Assembly: GCF_003576345.1 (NCBI RefSeq)
Contig: NZ_QWGB01000004.1
Span: 186,001-250,000, forward strand
Source of the DNA: Henriciella barbarensis
GTDB lineage: Bacteria > Pseudomonadota > Alphaproteobacteria > Caulobacterales > Hyphomonadaceae
DNA length: 64,000 nt
Direction: 5' to 3'
Shown here piece by piece: positions 26,853 through 35,293 of the stretch (position 1 is its first letter; every line of letters starts with the position of its first letter). A program made the position numbers and the translations under genes. A model generated the notes under the pieces. The model did no database searches. It saw only the letters and a program-made list of their open reading frames with translations, and was not told the DNA's origin.

Positions 26853-28259
26853 TCACCGGCTTGCATTGGCGTCCAGACACCCGGCGGCAGCCGGGGGGAC
26901 GCGGGCGCGCATGGCATTGCGCAGAATTTCCATGGCCCGCGCACCGCGCCCGGGCGTTTCGCTGGCCTCTTCCTCGATTTCCTGGCGTATCCGCGCCCAG
27001 CGCACCTGGGAGTTCGGGGCATGGACCAGTTCAGGGGTGGAGCGGAGGCGACGCGCAATGTCATGGCCGAGATCAGCCGCATCGCGCAGATAAGCGTCAG
27101 CGCGCTCAGGGTTTTCGACGATGGCGCAAAGCCGGTAGGAACCGAACACCGCGCCCGTGCCATAGATCACCGCCAGATTGAAATTGGCGTCGGGATCACC
27201 GCGAACGGCGGCCATTTCCAGCCATTCCAGCGCCAGATCGGTGTTTTGCACCACGCCGAGGCCCACCGAGTGCATGATCCCCAGGACGTTCTGGACGCCG
27301 GGATCGCGGGCGGTCTGGGCGGCATGACACATGAGCTGGGAAGTCTGGCGCGGGGTCAGAGAGGCGGTCTCATCATAGCCAAGTTCCCGCTGGAAGGCCC
27401 GGACGGCCCGGCGCGTCTCCGCGCCATACGAACCGTCAATCGTGCCGTTATAATATCCCAGCGCTGTAAGCGCGGCCTGACGCAGATTGAGCCCGATCAC
27501 ATCGGCCATCACACTGCCTGGGTCGCGTGCAATCCGGGCGAGGCTTTCCTGCGAGACAGGACAGTCTACCAGATGGGCCTGCAGGCGGCGTTGGGCGAGG
27601 ATCGAGGATTGCGCGCCGAATGGACGGCCCCAGGCAACCGACCGGCTCCAGTAACGCATTGCGGCATCGCGTGATGCCGGCATCAGCGGGCGTCCGCCCG
27701 CGCGCTCACAGCCAAAATCGATGATCGAGGAATAGGCCTCGCCGCAATCAAGCTCCAGCGTGGTCAGCTCGGCATCCCCGCGTAGCAGCCAGTACCGCGC
27801 CGCTTCGCTGTAGACACGTGCAGCAATGGGGCGGGGCACGCATTCCGCTGCCCCGGCGACGCAGACCAGCGCAGCATTCGTGCCGCCCGTGCCAGGGGCC
27901 ACGGTTTCCAGATGAAACGCCCAGGGTTCGGCCGGGAAGGAATCGCGATGACGCCTCGACCAGCCCCGGTCTGGGTTGCCAAAGGATTTGGGGGTCTCAT
28001 AGCCATAGCTGTGAAGTTGATCGCTCACACTGGTGCCTGGCGGCACCAAGCGACCTTGCTGTTGCGACACTTCCGACGGGGTACGCGGCTGCCACTCGTC
28101 TGTCGATCCGAAACTGAGGCTTTCATCCGCCGGGATGGGGGCAGCTTCAAAGTCGAGTGCCGATTGTTGGGCCTTGCTGTCTGCTGCGAGGAATGCGGCA
28201 GCACCGCCCACAATCAGTACGCCCAAGGCCAGCGTTATGAGAATATAGACCCGGTTCAT
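26853..28259 (-). CDS. Membrane-anchored Sel1-repeat/peptidoglycan-binding protein
   Basis: The 468-residue product starts at ATG 28259, overlapping the upstream stop (ATGA); an ATG five codons earlier would extend the overlap. It has one N-terminal membrane segment (about 5-27) and a long extracytoplasmic part. A peptidoglycan-binding module lies at about 260-310 (TALGYYNGTIDGSYGAETRR, AVRAFQRELGY), followed by Sel1/TPR-like repeats (NVLGIMHSVGLGVVQN, ALEWLEMAAVRGDPDANFNLAVIYG). The combination suggests a periplasmic scaffold attached to the cell wall. It is co-transcribed with the genes at 28256 and 26118, behind a CtrA-type site. Confidence 0.82.
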   Translation of the reverse strand: MNRVYILITLALGVLIVGGAAAFLAADSKAQQSALDFEAAPIPADESLSFGSTDEWQPRTPSEVSQQQGRLVPPGTSVSDQLHSYGYETPKSFGNPDRGWSRRHRDSFPAEPWAFHLETVAPGTGGTNAALVCVAGAAECVPRPIAARVYSEAARYWLLRGDAELTTLELDCGEAYSSIIDFGCERAGGRPLMPASRDAAMRYWSRSVAWGRPFGAQSSILAQRRLQAHLVDCPVSQESLARIARDPGSVMADVIGLNLRQAALTALGYYNGTIDGSYGAETRRAVRAFQRELGYDETASLTPRQTSQLMCHAAQTARDPGVQNVLGIMHSVGLGVVQNTDLALEWLEMAAVRGDPDANFNLAVIYGTGAVFGSYRLCAIVENPERADAYLRDAADLGHDIARRLRSTPELVHAPNSQVRWARIRQEIEEEASETPGRGARAMEILRNAMRARVPPAAAGCLDANASR

Positions 28260-28729
28260 GATCCTTGGTCCCATGTTTCGGAAGCGCCTTCATAGATCCG
28301 CTCCTGGCTTTGCGGCAGAAGGGTGCCATCGATCCCAAGGTTTCCCTGCGGGAGGGTAAAGCGCGGTTCACAGACCGGGACCTTGCAAATATCAGATGCG
28401 TCCACGCACACCCCGGCATCGCGCCCGATGAAGCTATTCTCGGCCAGTCGGCCGTCGAAATAGCGAAGTCGATATTCGTCCTGTTTAAGATCTCTGACAT
28501 AGGTTTGATAGGCGCGCTCAGAGAGCTGGACTCTCAGAATGCCAGCAAAGCACTGGCAGTTGTTGCGTCCGTAAGTGTCGGTACAGGCCTCGTAGATCGG
28601 GTCGTCGTTCTGCTCGCCGGCGAATACGCCGCTCCGCCATGTGCCAAACAGCAGCAGGATAAGCACGATCAGGCCGATAAGGGCCCAAATCCAGCCTGAT
28701 CCAGAAGAATATCTCGCCTGTTCGTGCAT
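28256..28729 (-). CDS. Single-pass membrane protein of unknown function
   Basis: The 157-residue product has a short cytoplasmic N-terminus, one membrane helix (about residues 12-30, WIWALIGLIVLILLLFGTW) and a periplasmic domain. That domain contains six cysteines, including NNCQCFAG and DICKVPVCEP, probably disulfide-bonded. The segment SERAYQTYVRDLKQDE may be helical. It is the first gene of the operon and its stop overlaps the next start. No homologous family is recognised with confidence. Confidence 0.75.
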   Translation of the reverse strand: MHEQARYSSGSGWIWALIGLIVLILLLFGTWRSGVFAGEQNDDPIYEACTDTYGRNNCQCFAGILRVQLSERAYQTYVRDLKQDEYRLRYFDGRLAENSFIGRDAGVCVDASDICKVPVCEPRFTLPQGNLGIDGTLLPQSQERIYEGASETWDQGS

Positions 28730-28773
28730 GTGCCTGTCCCCGCCCCACCACAGGCGTCCCCCTTTTGTTAAGG

Positions 28774-28805
28774 TTAACGTATGATTAAGTCCACCCGTTA
28801 ACCAT
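28774..28805 (-). promoter_or_regulatory. CtrA-type binding site cluster
   Basis: TTAA (28774-28777), 7 bases, TTAA (28785-28788) matches the full CtrA box of Caulobacterales, and TTAACCAT at 28798-28805 matches the CtrA half-site. Both lie 45-76 bases upstream of the envelope operon start at 28729. The rest of the gap to the cspA terminator (28806-28989) shows nothing recognisable. Confidence 0.55.
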
Positions 28806-28989
28806 AAATGCGGGTCGAGATTTTTGGGGAGAGACTGGGCAGGGTGGGCGGTTGGTCCCGGACTTATTGTGCCGCAAGCGAGGGTCGTTTCGGGCCACCC
28901 TCCAGGAACACCGTGGACGTACCGTCAGTGCACCGTCCAAACACGTTCGCGCGCCGCCTTGGTGTCTGGCGTCAATCTTAAATGGACAT

Positions 28990-29024
28990 AAAAAAAACGC
29001 CAACGGGCCGGACCCGCTGGCGTT
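28990..29024 (-). terminator. Intrinsic terminator of cspA
   Basis: On the minus strand AACGCCAGCGGG pairs with CCCGTTGGCGTT (one wobble) around a 5-base loop, followed by eight T residues. Confidence 0.9.
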
Positions 29025-29082
29025 CTTCGTATTAGGATTTCAGAGGTCGTTCTGGCGCGGTGCGCCCAACCTCGGAAACAGC

Positions 29083-29292
29083 CTAGACCGTTTCGATCTG
29101 GTCGACAGCGGTCTTGCCCTTGCGTGGGTCGACAGCGGTCGTGAACTGCACCTTCTGGCCTTCGTTGAGGGCGGACATGCCGCAACGCTCAAGAGCGGTG
29201 GCGTGAACGAAAACGTCGTCGCCGCCATTGTCAGGTGCGATGAAACCAAAACCTTTTTGGTCGTTGTAGAATTTAACTGTGCCTTGGGTCAT
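29083..29292 (-). CDS. cspA: Cold-shock protein
   Basis: The 69-residue protein is a single cold-shock (OB-fold) domain with RNP1-like KGFGFIAP and RNP2 VFVHATAL, which bind single-stranded RNA and DNA. The start at 29292 has GGAG eight bases upstream (GCAGGAGATC); the open frame continues further upstream but only this start gives the normal domain length. A strong terminator lies about 60 bases beyond the stop. The symbol is generic, because the paralogue class cannot be told apart. Confidence 0.92.
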   Translation of the reverse strand: MTQGTVKFYNDQKGFGFIAPDNGGDDVFVHATALERCGMSALNEGQKVQFTTAVDPRKGKTAVDQIETV

Positions 29293-29541
29293 AAAAGATC
29301 TCCTGCAAAGCGTTACCACACGCGACATTGCGTGCGGGGGTGTCGAAACTTTTTGGGAGTCGTCTAAGTCGAGAGCGCAGCGTGCCACAAGGGCTACCGC
29401 AAACAAGGCCTGATAGTCCGGCGAAAAGTCGAGAACTGGACCATCCATGTTTTTGGTTGCCTTTGCAAGCGAAAATGTGCGCGCTGTTGGCATCGGGCTG
29501 CATTCTGTGCTTCCTGATGGGTTCAGAAAAGGAAGGCCTTC

Positions 29542-30024
29542 ATGTCAAAAGTCTTTGCGTCCGCATTTGCCAGTTTCGCGCTCGCTGGCGCCGTCTTCAC
29601 AGGCTGGACCCTGTTTTCCGCTCCGGCACCTGCGCATGCGCAGACAATGAATGTCCACAAGACGCCATGGTGCGGCTGCTGCGCGAAATGGGCCGAGCAT
29701 CTTGAAGAAAACGGCTTCGACGTCGTCATCCACGAGCATGAAGACCTTTCGCCCGTCCGCAGCGAGCTCGGCGTGCCGGGTGAGTTGCAGAGCTGCCATA
29801 CCGGCGAAGTGAACGGCTATGCGGTCGAAGGCCATGTTCCGGCCGCCGATATCCGCCGCCTGCTTGCGGAAATGCCGTCAGCGCGCGGCCTGTCCGTGCC
29901 GGGTATGCCGGCCGGCTCACCGGGTATGGAAATGGGCGACCGGGTCGATGCCTATAATGTCATCCTGTTTGGGGAGGGCGGGCAGGAGGTCTGGGCGAGC
30001 CATGGCGGCGGCCACGGCCACTAG
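29542..30024 (+). CDS. DUF411 metal-binding protein, exported
   Basis: The 160-residue product has a signal peptide (cleavage after AHA, about residue 33) and the DUF411 domain. The domain has the motif [12 protein letters not shown] (Cys44, Cys46, Cys47) and a second Cys/His site [23 protein letters not shown]411 proteins are linked to copper handling and often sit in copper-resistance loci. The C-terminal GGGHGH is a further potential metal site. Its stop shares the palindrome CTAG (30021-30024) with the convergent DoxX gene. Confidence 0.87.
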   Translation: MSKVFASAFASFALAGAVFTGWTLFSAPAPAHAQTMNVHKTPWCGCCAKWAEHLEENGFDVVIHEHEDLSPVRSELGVPGELQSCHTGEVNGYAVEGHVPAADIRRLLAEMPSARGLSVPGMPAGSPGMEMGDRVDAYNVILFGEGGQEVWASHGGGHGH

Positions 30025-30386
30025 ACGCTGATCTTTCTGCGCTGCCAGAGCCAGAGACCTAGCGCGATCAGGGCAAGCTGCACTGCGATTCGCGTGGACG
30101 CCGCCCACGGGACTGAGAAGATCGGGTCGGTCCGGAAGAAGTCCCAGACATGGATCGGCAGGTAGACAAGACACATCGCTGCGAAGGCCAGCCCAGCAAT
30201 CGCCCGCGTGCGGGGCATCAGAACGCCGACGCCAATCGCGATCTCTGCAATGCCTGACAGGTAAACGATCGCAAGCTTCGGCCAACCATCCGGGACGGCG
30301 TGAAAAAACGGCTCTGGCATGATCATATGAAGAACGCCGCCGACCAGCATCCAGACGGCGATAATAATGATGGCGATCCAGTGCAT
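30021..30386 (-). CDS. DoxX-like membrane protein
   Basis: The 121-residue protein has four predicted membrane helices and DoxX-family features (AEIAIGVGVLMPRTRAIAGL; PIHVWDFF near helix three). DoxX-like proteins are small quinone-associated membrane proteins; the precise role is not known. The stop codon overlaps the convergent DUF411 stop. Confidence 0.78.
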   Translation of the reverse strand: MHWIAIIIIAVWMLVGGVLHMIMPEPFFHAVPDGWPKLAIVYLSGIAEIAIGVGVLMPRTRAIAGLAFAAMCLVYLPIHVWDFFRTDPIFSVPWAASTRIAVQLALIALGLWLWQRRKISV

Positions 30387-30544
30387 GGGTTGTTTCCTTA
30401 CCGCATTGTCATCCTAAATCCTTGCGACGGATTGGACGTCCAGCGCAAGCAGGTGGTAGGACTCCAGTTAATTGCATTTGAAATTATCATGATCCCCAAG
30501 GCCGAAAGGCTGATGGGATCAGCCCAACTGGAGTGAGGAAACAA

Positions 30545-32782
30545 GTGAAACTGAAGACCCTTCTTTTTGCTGGCGCGTCTGCGCTGACCATGAGCGCCAT
30601 GAGTCCAGCAGCCCTTGCGCAGGACACGAGCATGGAAACCGCGGCCGACGACGCGGACATGGCTGAAGCGGATGACGCCGCACCGACAGTGGACCCACAA
30701 GTCCTGCTGGCAGAGTGGACCGGCCCTTATGGCGGCGTGCCACCGTTTGATCAGGTCGATGTGGCCATGTTCACGCCGGCGCTCGAGGCAGCCATGGACA
30801 GCGCCCGTGCCGAGCTCGACGCGCTTACGGCCCAAACCGAGCCCGCAACGTTCGAAAACACCATCCTGCCGATGGAACAGGGCGCAGGCGAACTCAGCCG
30901 CGCGCTGACGGTTTATGGCATCTGGGCTTCGAACCTGAACAGCCCGGAAGTGCAGGCCGTGCAGCGGGAAGTCGCGCCAAAGTTAGCAGCCTTCCAGGAT
31001 GCGTTCTATCAGAACGCTGCCCTGTTTGAGCGTATCGACGCGATCTATAATGGTGACGACTATGACCAGCTGACGGCCGAACAGCAGCGTCTTGTCTGGG
31101 ATTATTACACCGACTTCGTTCGTGCCGGCGCTGCGCTGAATGACGATGAAAAAGCCCGCGTTGCCGAGATAAACCAGGAACTCGCAACACTCTACACGAG
31201 CTTCTCGAACAACCTTCTCAATGATGAGCAGGCCTATGTGACGTGGCTGACCGAAGACCAGCTCGGCGGCCTGCCGGACTCGGTCCTCAGCGCAGCCAAG
31301 TCTGCAGCCGAGAGCCGCGACAATGAGGGCGGTGAGTATGCCATTCTCAACACGCGGTCTTCTATGGACCCGTTCCTGACCTACTCGGATGACCGTGCCC
31401 TGCGCGAAGAAGTCTGGAACACTTATTACGCGCGTGGCGACAATGGCGACGAGTATGACAATAACGGCGTAATCGCGCAGATCATGCCGCTGCGTGCCGA
31501 GCGCTCGCAAATCCTCGGCTATGAGAGCTTTGCGCACCGCTCGATCGAGAAAGCCGTTGCCGGCAATCCGCAAGCCGCCATGGACTTGATGCTGAAGGTC
31601 TGGCCGGCCGCAACGGCAAAAGTCGACGAGGAAGTCGCCGCAATGCAGGCGATCGCCGATGCGGAAGGCGCGGAGATCACTATCGCGCCGTGGGACTATC
31701 GCTATTATGCCGAGAAAGTCCGACAGGCCGAGTACGATTTCGATTCCGAGGAAGTGAAGCAGTACCTCCAGCTTGAGAACCTTCGCGAAGGCATGTTCTG
31801 GATGGCTGGTGAGCTTTACGGCATGGAATTCGAACAGGTCTCTGATGTGCCCGTCTTCCATGAAGATGTCCGCGTCTGGGAAGTGACCCGCGACGGCGAG
31901 CATCTCGGCCTCTGGTATTTCGATCCATACGCCCGCACCGGCAAGCGTTCGGGCGCCTGGATGAATGCCTACCGTACGCAGGACAATCTGGACGGCTTCA
32001 CGACGCCGATCGTGTCGAACAATTCCAACTTCGTGAAAGGCAGCGAAGACGAGCCTGTGCTCATCTCATGGGATGATGCCACGACGCTGTTCCACGAGTT
32101 CGGTCACGCACTGCATGGTCTCAACTCCAATGTGACGTATCCCTCGCTCGCGGGCACAGCGGTGCCACGCGACTATGTGGAATTCCCGAGCCAGGTCCAC
32201 GAGAATTGGTTGCCGACGCGCGAAGTGCTGGAGAATTATGCGCTTCACGTCGAAACCGGTGAGCCGATCCCGCAAGAGCTGGTCGACAAGATCGAGCGTG
32301 CCGCAAATGCGCGTCAGGGCTTCGACACGACCGAGTATCTCGCCAGTGCGCTTGTTGATATGAAGCTGCACATGATGACGGATTTCGAGGGCTTCGATCC
32401 GGACGCCTTCGAGCGCGAGACGCTGGAAGATCTGGGCATGCCGGAAGAGCTGCCCATGCGCCACCGTATGCCGCAATTTGCGCACGTCTTCTCGGGCGAG
32501 GGCTATGCGGCGGGCTACTACGCTTATCTCTGGGCCGACACGTTCAGCGCAGATGCGTGGGAAGCTTTTGAAGAAGCAGGCGGCCCTTATGACCGCGAGA
32601 CGGCCGACGCTTTCGGTAAGTGGATCCTGTCGGTTGGCAATACGCTGCCGCCGTCGGAAGCCTATGAAAACTTCCGTGGTCGCCAGCCGGACACCGACGC
32701 GCTTATGCGTGACCGCGGCTTCGGTGTCGCGGGTGAAGCAGCAGGCAGTGTCGGCGACGACACGAACGCGCCGCTCGAATAA
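30545..32782 (+). CDS. dcp: Exported M3 family oligopeptidase (Dcp-type)
   Basis: The 745-residue zinc metallopeptidase has a signal peptide (cleavage after AALA, about residue 23), an acidic Ala/Asp-rich linker, and the M3 catalytic motif FHEFGHALHGL (His517-Glu518-x2-His521). The C-terminal blocks HRMPQFAHVFSGEGYAAGYY and WADTFSADAW are typical of peptidyl-dipeptidase Dcp. The GTG at 30545 fits GAGG about five bases upstream better than the GTG at 30533. A periplasmic location implies that it trims imported peptides. A terminator follows. Confidence 0.9.
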   Translation: MKLKTLLFAGASALTMSAMSPAALAQDTSMETAADDADMAEADDAAPTVDPQVLLAEWTGPYGGVPPFDQVDVAMFTPALEAAMDSARAELDALTAQTEPATFENTILPMEQGAGELSRALTVYGIWASNLNSPEVQAVQREVAPKLAAFQDAFYQNAALFERIDAIYNGDDYDQLTAEQQRLVWDYYTDFVRAGAALNDDEKARVAEINQELATLYTSFSNNLLNDEQAYVTWLTEDQLGGLPDSVLSAAKSAAESRDNEGGEYAILNTRSSMDPFLTYSDDRALREEVWNTYYARGDNGDEYDNNGVIAQIMPLRAERSQILGYESFAHRSIEKAVAGNPQAAMDLMLKVWPAATAKVDEEVAAMQAIADAEGAEITIAPWDYRYYAEKVRQAEYDFDSEEVKQYLQLENLREGMFWMAGELYGMEFEQVSDVPVFHEDVRVWEVTRDGEHLGLWYFDPYARTGKRSGAWMNAYRTQDNLDGFTTPIVSNNSNFVKGSEDEPVLISWDDATTLFHEFGHALHGLNSNVTYPSLAGTAVPRDYVEFPSQVHENWLPTREVLENYALHVETGEPIPQELVDKIERAANARQGFDTTEYLASALVDMKLHMMTDFEGFDPDAFERETLEDLGMPEELPMRHRMPQFAHVFSGEGYAAGYYAYLWADTFSADAWEAFEEAGGPYDRETADAFGKWILSVGNTLPPSEAYENFRGRQPDTDALMRDRGFGVAGEAAGSVGDDTNAPLE

Positions 32783-32805
32783 AAACGTGGTCATCTGACA
32801 CTGGA

Positions 32806-32834
32806 AAGGCCCCGATCCGTTCGGGGCCTTTTTT
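32806..32834 (+). terminator. Intrinsic terminator after the M3 peptidase gene
   Basis: The arms AAGGCCCCGA (32806-32815) and TCGGGGCCTT (32821-32830) pair perfectly, followed by a T run. Confidence 0.9.
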
Positions 32835-32848
32835 GTCGCCTGCAAAAG

Positions 32849-32874
32849 AAAAGCCGGCGCAGAGGCCGGCTTTT
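32849..32874 (-). terminator. Intrinsic terminator of the MlaC-like gene
   Basis: AAAAGCCGGC (32849-32858) and GCCGGCTTTT (32865-32874) form a 10-bp stem; on the minus strand it is followed by TTTTCTTTT-like sequence just beyond the gene ending at 32899. Confidence 0.8.
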
Positions 32875-32898
32875 CGAAATGCGAGAGAAGTGTGGAGG

Positions 32899-33507
32899 CT
32901 AGCTCGAGATCTCGCTGATCAGCGCATCAATATCGCCATTGTTGCGGTCAAGGATAGCGCCAAACTGGGCGCGCTGTTCAATCGCGAACCAGATGTCCTG
33001 AGCCTGGATATCGACGATGTGCCAGCTGCCATTGGCCATGACGCGCCAGCTCATCTCTTGCGGAAGGTCGTTATCTGCGGTGCGAACCTGCGTCACCACA
33101 ATGGCATCCTTGTCACCGCGGGCGATAACGTCCGTCACCTTGACGTCCGCGCCAGATAGGCCGGACAAATGCTCTTTCATCTGATTGCGCGCAAAGAGCC
33201 GGAAGGCATCAACATAGCGCGACTGCTCATCGGCAGAGATGTCTGCCCACTTGTTGCCGAGTGTGAATTTGGCAACGGCGTCGATGTCCACATTAGACAG
33301 AACGCGGTCCGCCTCATCGTCTGAAATGACCTGGTCGTCGAGTGCGGTCACTGCCTGCGCCGCGGTATCGGTGACCAGCAGGGCTGCATCATGATCTTCG
33401 TTAGCGGCTTGCGCAATCGGCGCCAAAGCTACTGCGCCAGCTGCGAGGAAAGCGCCGGCGGCCATATGGGCGCGAAGCTTGCTCGTGAATCCTTTGGCGT
33501 GCGTCAT
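32899..33507 (-). CDS. MlaC/Ttg2D-like phospholipid-binding periplasmic protein
   Basis: The 202-residue product has a signal peptide (cleavage after AQAA, about residue 34) and the MlaC/Ttg2 family pattern: DIDAVAKFTLGNKWADISADEQSRYVDAFR (in part KFTLGNKW), NDLPQEMSWRVM, and GSWHIVDIQAQDIWFA near the end. MlaC carries phospholipids between the outer-membrane MlaA and the inner-membrane MlaFEDB complex. No other mla genes adjoin. The second of two adjacent ATGs (33507) has the better spacing to AAGGAG. Confidence 0.87.
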   Translation of the reverse strand: MTHAKGFTSKLRAHMAAGAFLAAGAVALAPIAQAANEDHDAALLVTDTAAQAVTALDDQVISDDEADRVLSNVDIDAVAKFTLGNKWADISADEQSRYVDAFRLFARNQMKEHLSGLSGADVKVTDVIARGDKDAIVVTQVRTADNDLPQEMSWRVMANGSWHIVDIQAQDIWFAIEQRAQFGAILDRNNGDIDALISEISS

Positions 33508-33737
33508 CATCGTCTCCTTGTGCGGTTGCACGTTTGTAATTCTGTTCAACGCGTCGTTGCGTTTGCTCATGACGCCCATTGGAAACGCGCTTTGTCTCAA
33601 CCGGTTTCAATGCGGCCTGTGATGACACTTATCTGGCGCGCGCATAGCTCATCGCCGAATTGTGAACGCGAAGCTGTTCGACATGCTCGCCGCCTTAGCT
33701 ACAATGCGCGCAAATGTGAAAATGAAGAGGTGCCCGA

Positions 33738-34745
33738 ATGTCCAGTTCCATGTCCCCCAGCCGTCGCCAACTCCTTCTCGGCGCAGGTGCGGCGGCACTC
33801 GCTGCATCTTCAGTTGCAGGCGCGGCGGCTCAGTCCTCCAGCGGCGCGGCGATGGGGCTTGCGGGTAAATCCATCCTGATTACGGGGTCGTCTTCCGGGT
33901 TTGGACGCCTTGGGGCTGAACATTATGCCCGGCTCGGCGCGAAAGTCTTCGCGACCATGCGTAACCTGCCACGTCCGGAAGCCGATGAGCTTCGCACGTT
34001 GGCAGAGGAAGAGAACCTGGACATTACCGTCATCGAAATCGACATCACCTCTGATGAGCAGGTCGAAGCTGGTGTCGCCGAAGCAGAAGCCGCGGCGGGC
34101 GGCGCACTGGATGTCCTGATCAATAATGCGGGTATGGCGATGTCCGGGCCGATCGAGGTGCAGGACCTTGAGGCTACGAAACTGATGTTCGACACGAACG
34201 TCTTCGGCGCCCAGCGCATGATCCGCGCCGCGCTGCCGGCCATGCGGGACGCAGGCCGGGGGCAGATCTTCAACGTGACCTCTCAACTCGGACGGCTGAT
34301 CATTCCGGGTCTTGGCCAGTATTCGCCGACAAAATTCGCGCTTGAGGCTCTCAGCGAACAGCTGGCCTATGAGACGGTCGACAAGGGTATTGAAGTCACG
34401 ATCATCCAGCCGGGCGGTTATCCGACCGAAATCTGGCAGAACGCGGCCGTGAACTCCGCCGACCTCAAAGAGCGTTCACGCGATCCACTGATTGCTGCCT
34501 ATCCGCAGCTGACGGCTGGCATGGGCGATAGTGGCAATGGCGGCGGCAATACCGACCCGATGGACATTCCGCGCACGATTGCAGAGATCATCATGATGCC
34601 AACCGGCCAGCGCCCGCTTCGCAAAGCGGTACACCCTGTGGCGACGCCGCAAGTGCCAATCAACGAGGTCTCGGCCGAGCAGCAACTCGCCATGCTTGGT
34701 GCGTCTGGTTACGGGCCGTGGCTGCGAGCTGTCCTGAAGAACTAG
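33738..34745 (+). CDS. SDR oxidoreductase with Tat-type signal
   Basis: The 335-residue product begins with a twin-Arg signal (SRRQLLLG, then an Ala-rich hydrophobic stretch ending AAAQS at about residue 33), followed by a classical short-chain dehydrogenase. Its motifs are the nucleotide-binding TGSSSGFG, NNAG, and the catalytic pair Tyr195-x3-Lys199 in YSPTK. SDRs are normally cytoplasmic; Tat export of a prefolded, cofactor-loaded enzyme would explain the signal, as for Zymomonas glucose-fructose oxidoreductase. GAAGAGG lies upstream of the start. The substrate is unknown. Confidence 0.85.
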   Translation: MSSSMSPSRRQLLLGAGAAALAASSVAGAAAQSSSGAAMGLAGKSILITGSSSGFGRLGAEHYARLGAKVFATMRNLPRPEADELRTLAEEENLDITVIEIDITSDEQVEAGVAEAEAAAGGALDVLINNAGMAMSGPIEVQDLEATKLMFDTNVFGAQRMIRAALPAMRDAGRGQIFNVTSQLGRLIIPGLGQYSPTKFALEALSEQLAYETVDKGIEVTIIQPGGYPTEIWQNAAVNSADLKERSRDPLIAAYPQLTAGMGDSGNGGGNTDPMDIPRTIAEIIMMPTGQRPLRKAVHPVATPQVPINEVSAEQQLAMLGASGYGPWLRAVLKN

Positions 34746-34760
34746 AACCTGGATTAGGCC

Positions 34761-35291
34761 TCAGGCGGGCTCCGGTTCCCAGAACTTGACCATGGCTGGC
34801 GGCGGGGACGGATTGAACTCTGTCTCGTCCAGCGCTGCGAGCGCACGTTCCCGGTCCGCCTTGTCGAAGCTGCCTGTTGTCAGGCAGAATTCGACGCCGT
34901 TGCCATTCGGGTCTGTCGTGTAGATTGAATGGCACCAATTGTGATCGATTTCGAAGACATGAAGGCCGGCCTTGCGCCACTTCGATTTCCATTCATCGAG
35001 CTCTTCCTTCGAAGAAACTGAGAATGAGTAGTGGTTCGTCAGCGGGGGAAGATTTGCAGCCTTGTTGAGGTCGTGGATGTGTTCGTCTTGGGTTTCTGTG
35101 TCGTGCAGCTCCCAGAAGGCGATGAATTTGGAGTCGTCGCCGTTCATGCGATAAAAGAAGTGCTTGCCCCAGCCGCCTGATTGGATGGGAGCGACTTCCA
35201 CTTTTACCAGTTCGAACCCCATGATCCCTTCATAGAAGTCGTGGGTCGCCTTCATGTCCTTCGCGGCAAGCGCAAGGTGATGATACGCCAT
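34761..35291 (-). CDS. VOC (glyoxalase/dioxygenase) family protein
   Basis: The 176-residue protein has two beta-alpha-beta3 halves of the vicinal-oxygen-chelate fold. Metal-ligand positions are His5 (YHHLALAAKD), a His in TNHYSFSV and Glu in GNGVEFCL. Members are glyoxalases, ring-cleaving dioxygenases or resistance proteins. It is separated by two bases from the CMD-family gene and probably translated from the same mRNA. Confidence 0.85.
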   Translation of the reverse strand: MAYHHLALAAKDMKATHDFYEGIMGFELVKVEVAPIQSGGWGKHFFYRMNGDDSKFIAFWELHDTETQDEHIHDLNKAANLPPLTNHYSFSVSSKEELDEWKSKWRKAGLHVFEIDHNWCHSIYTTDPNGNGVEFCLTTGSFDKADRERALAALDETEFNPSPPPAMVKFWEPEPA

Positions 35292-35293
35292 GT

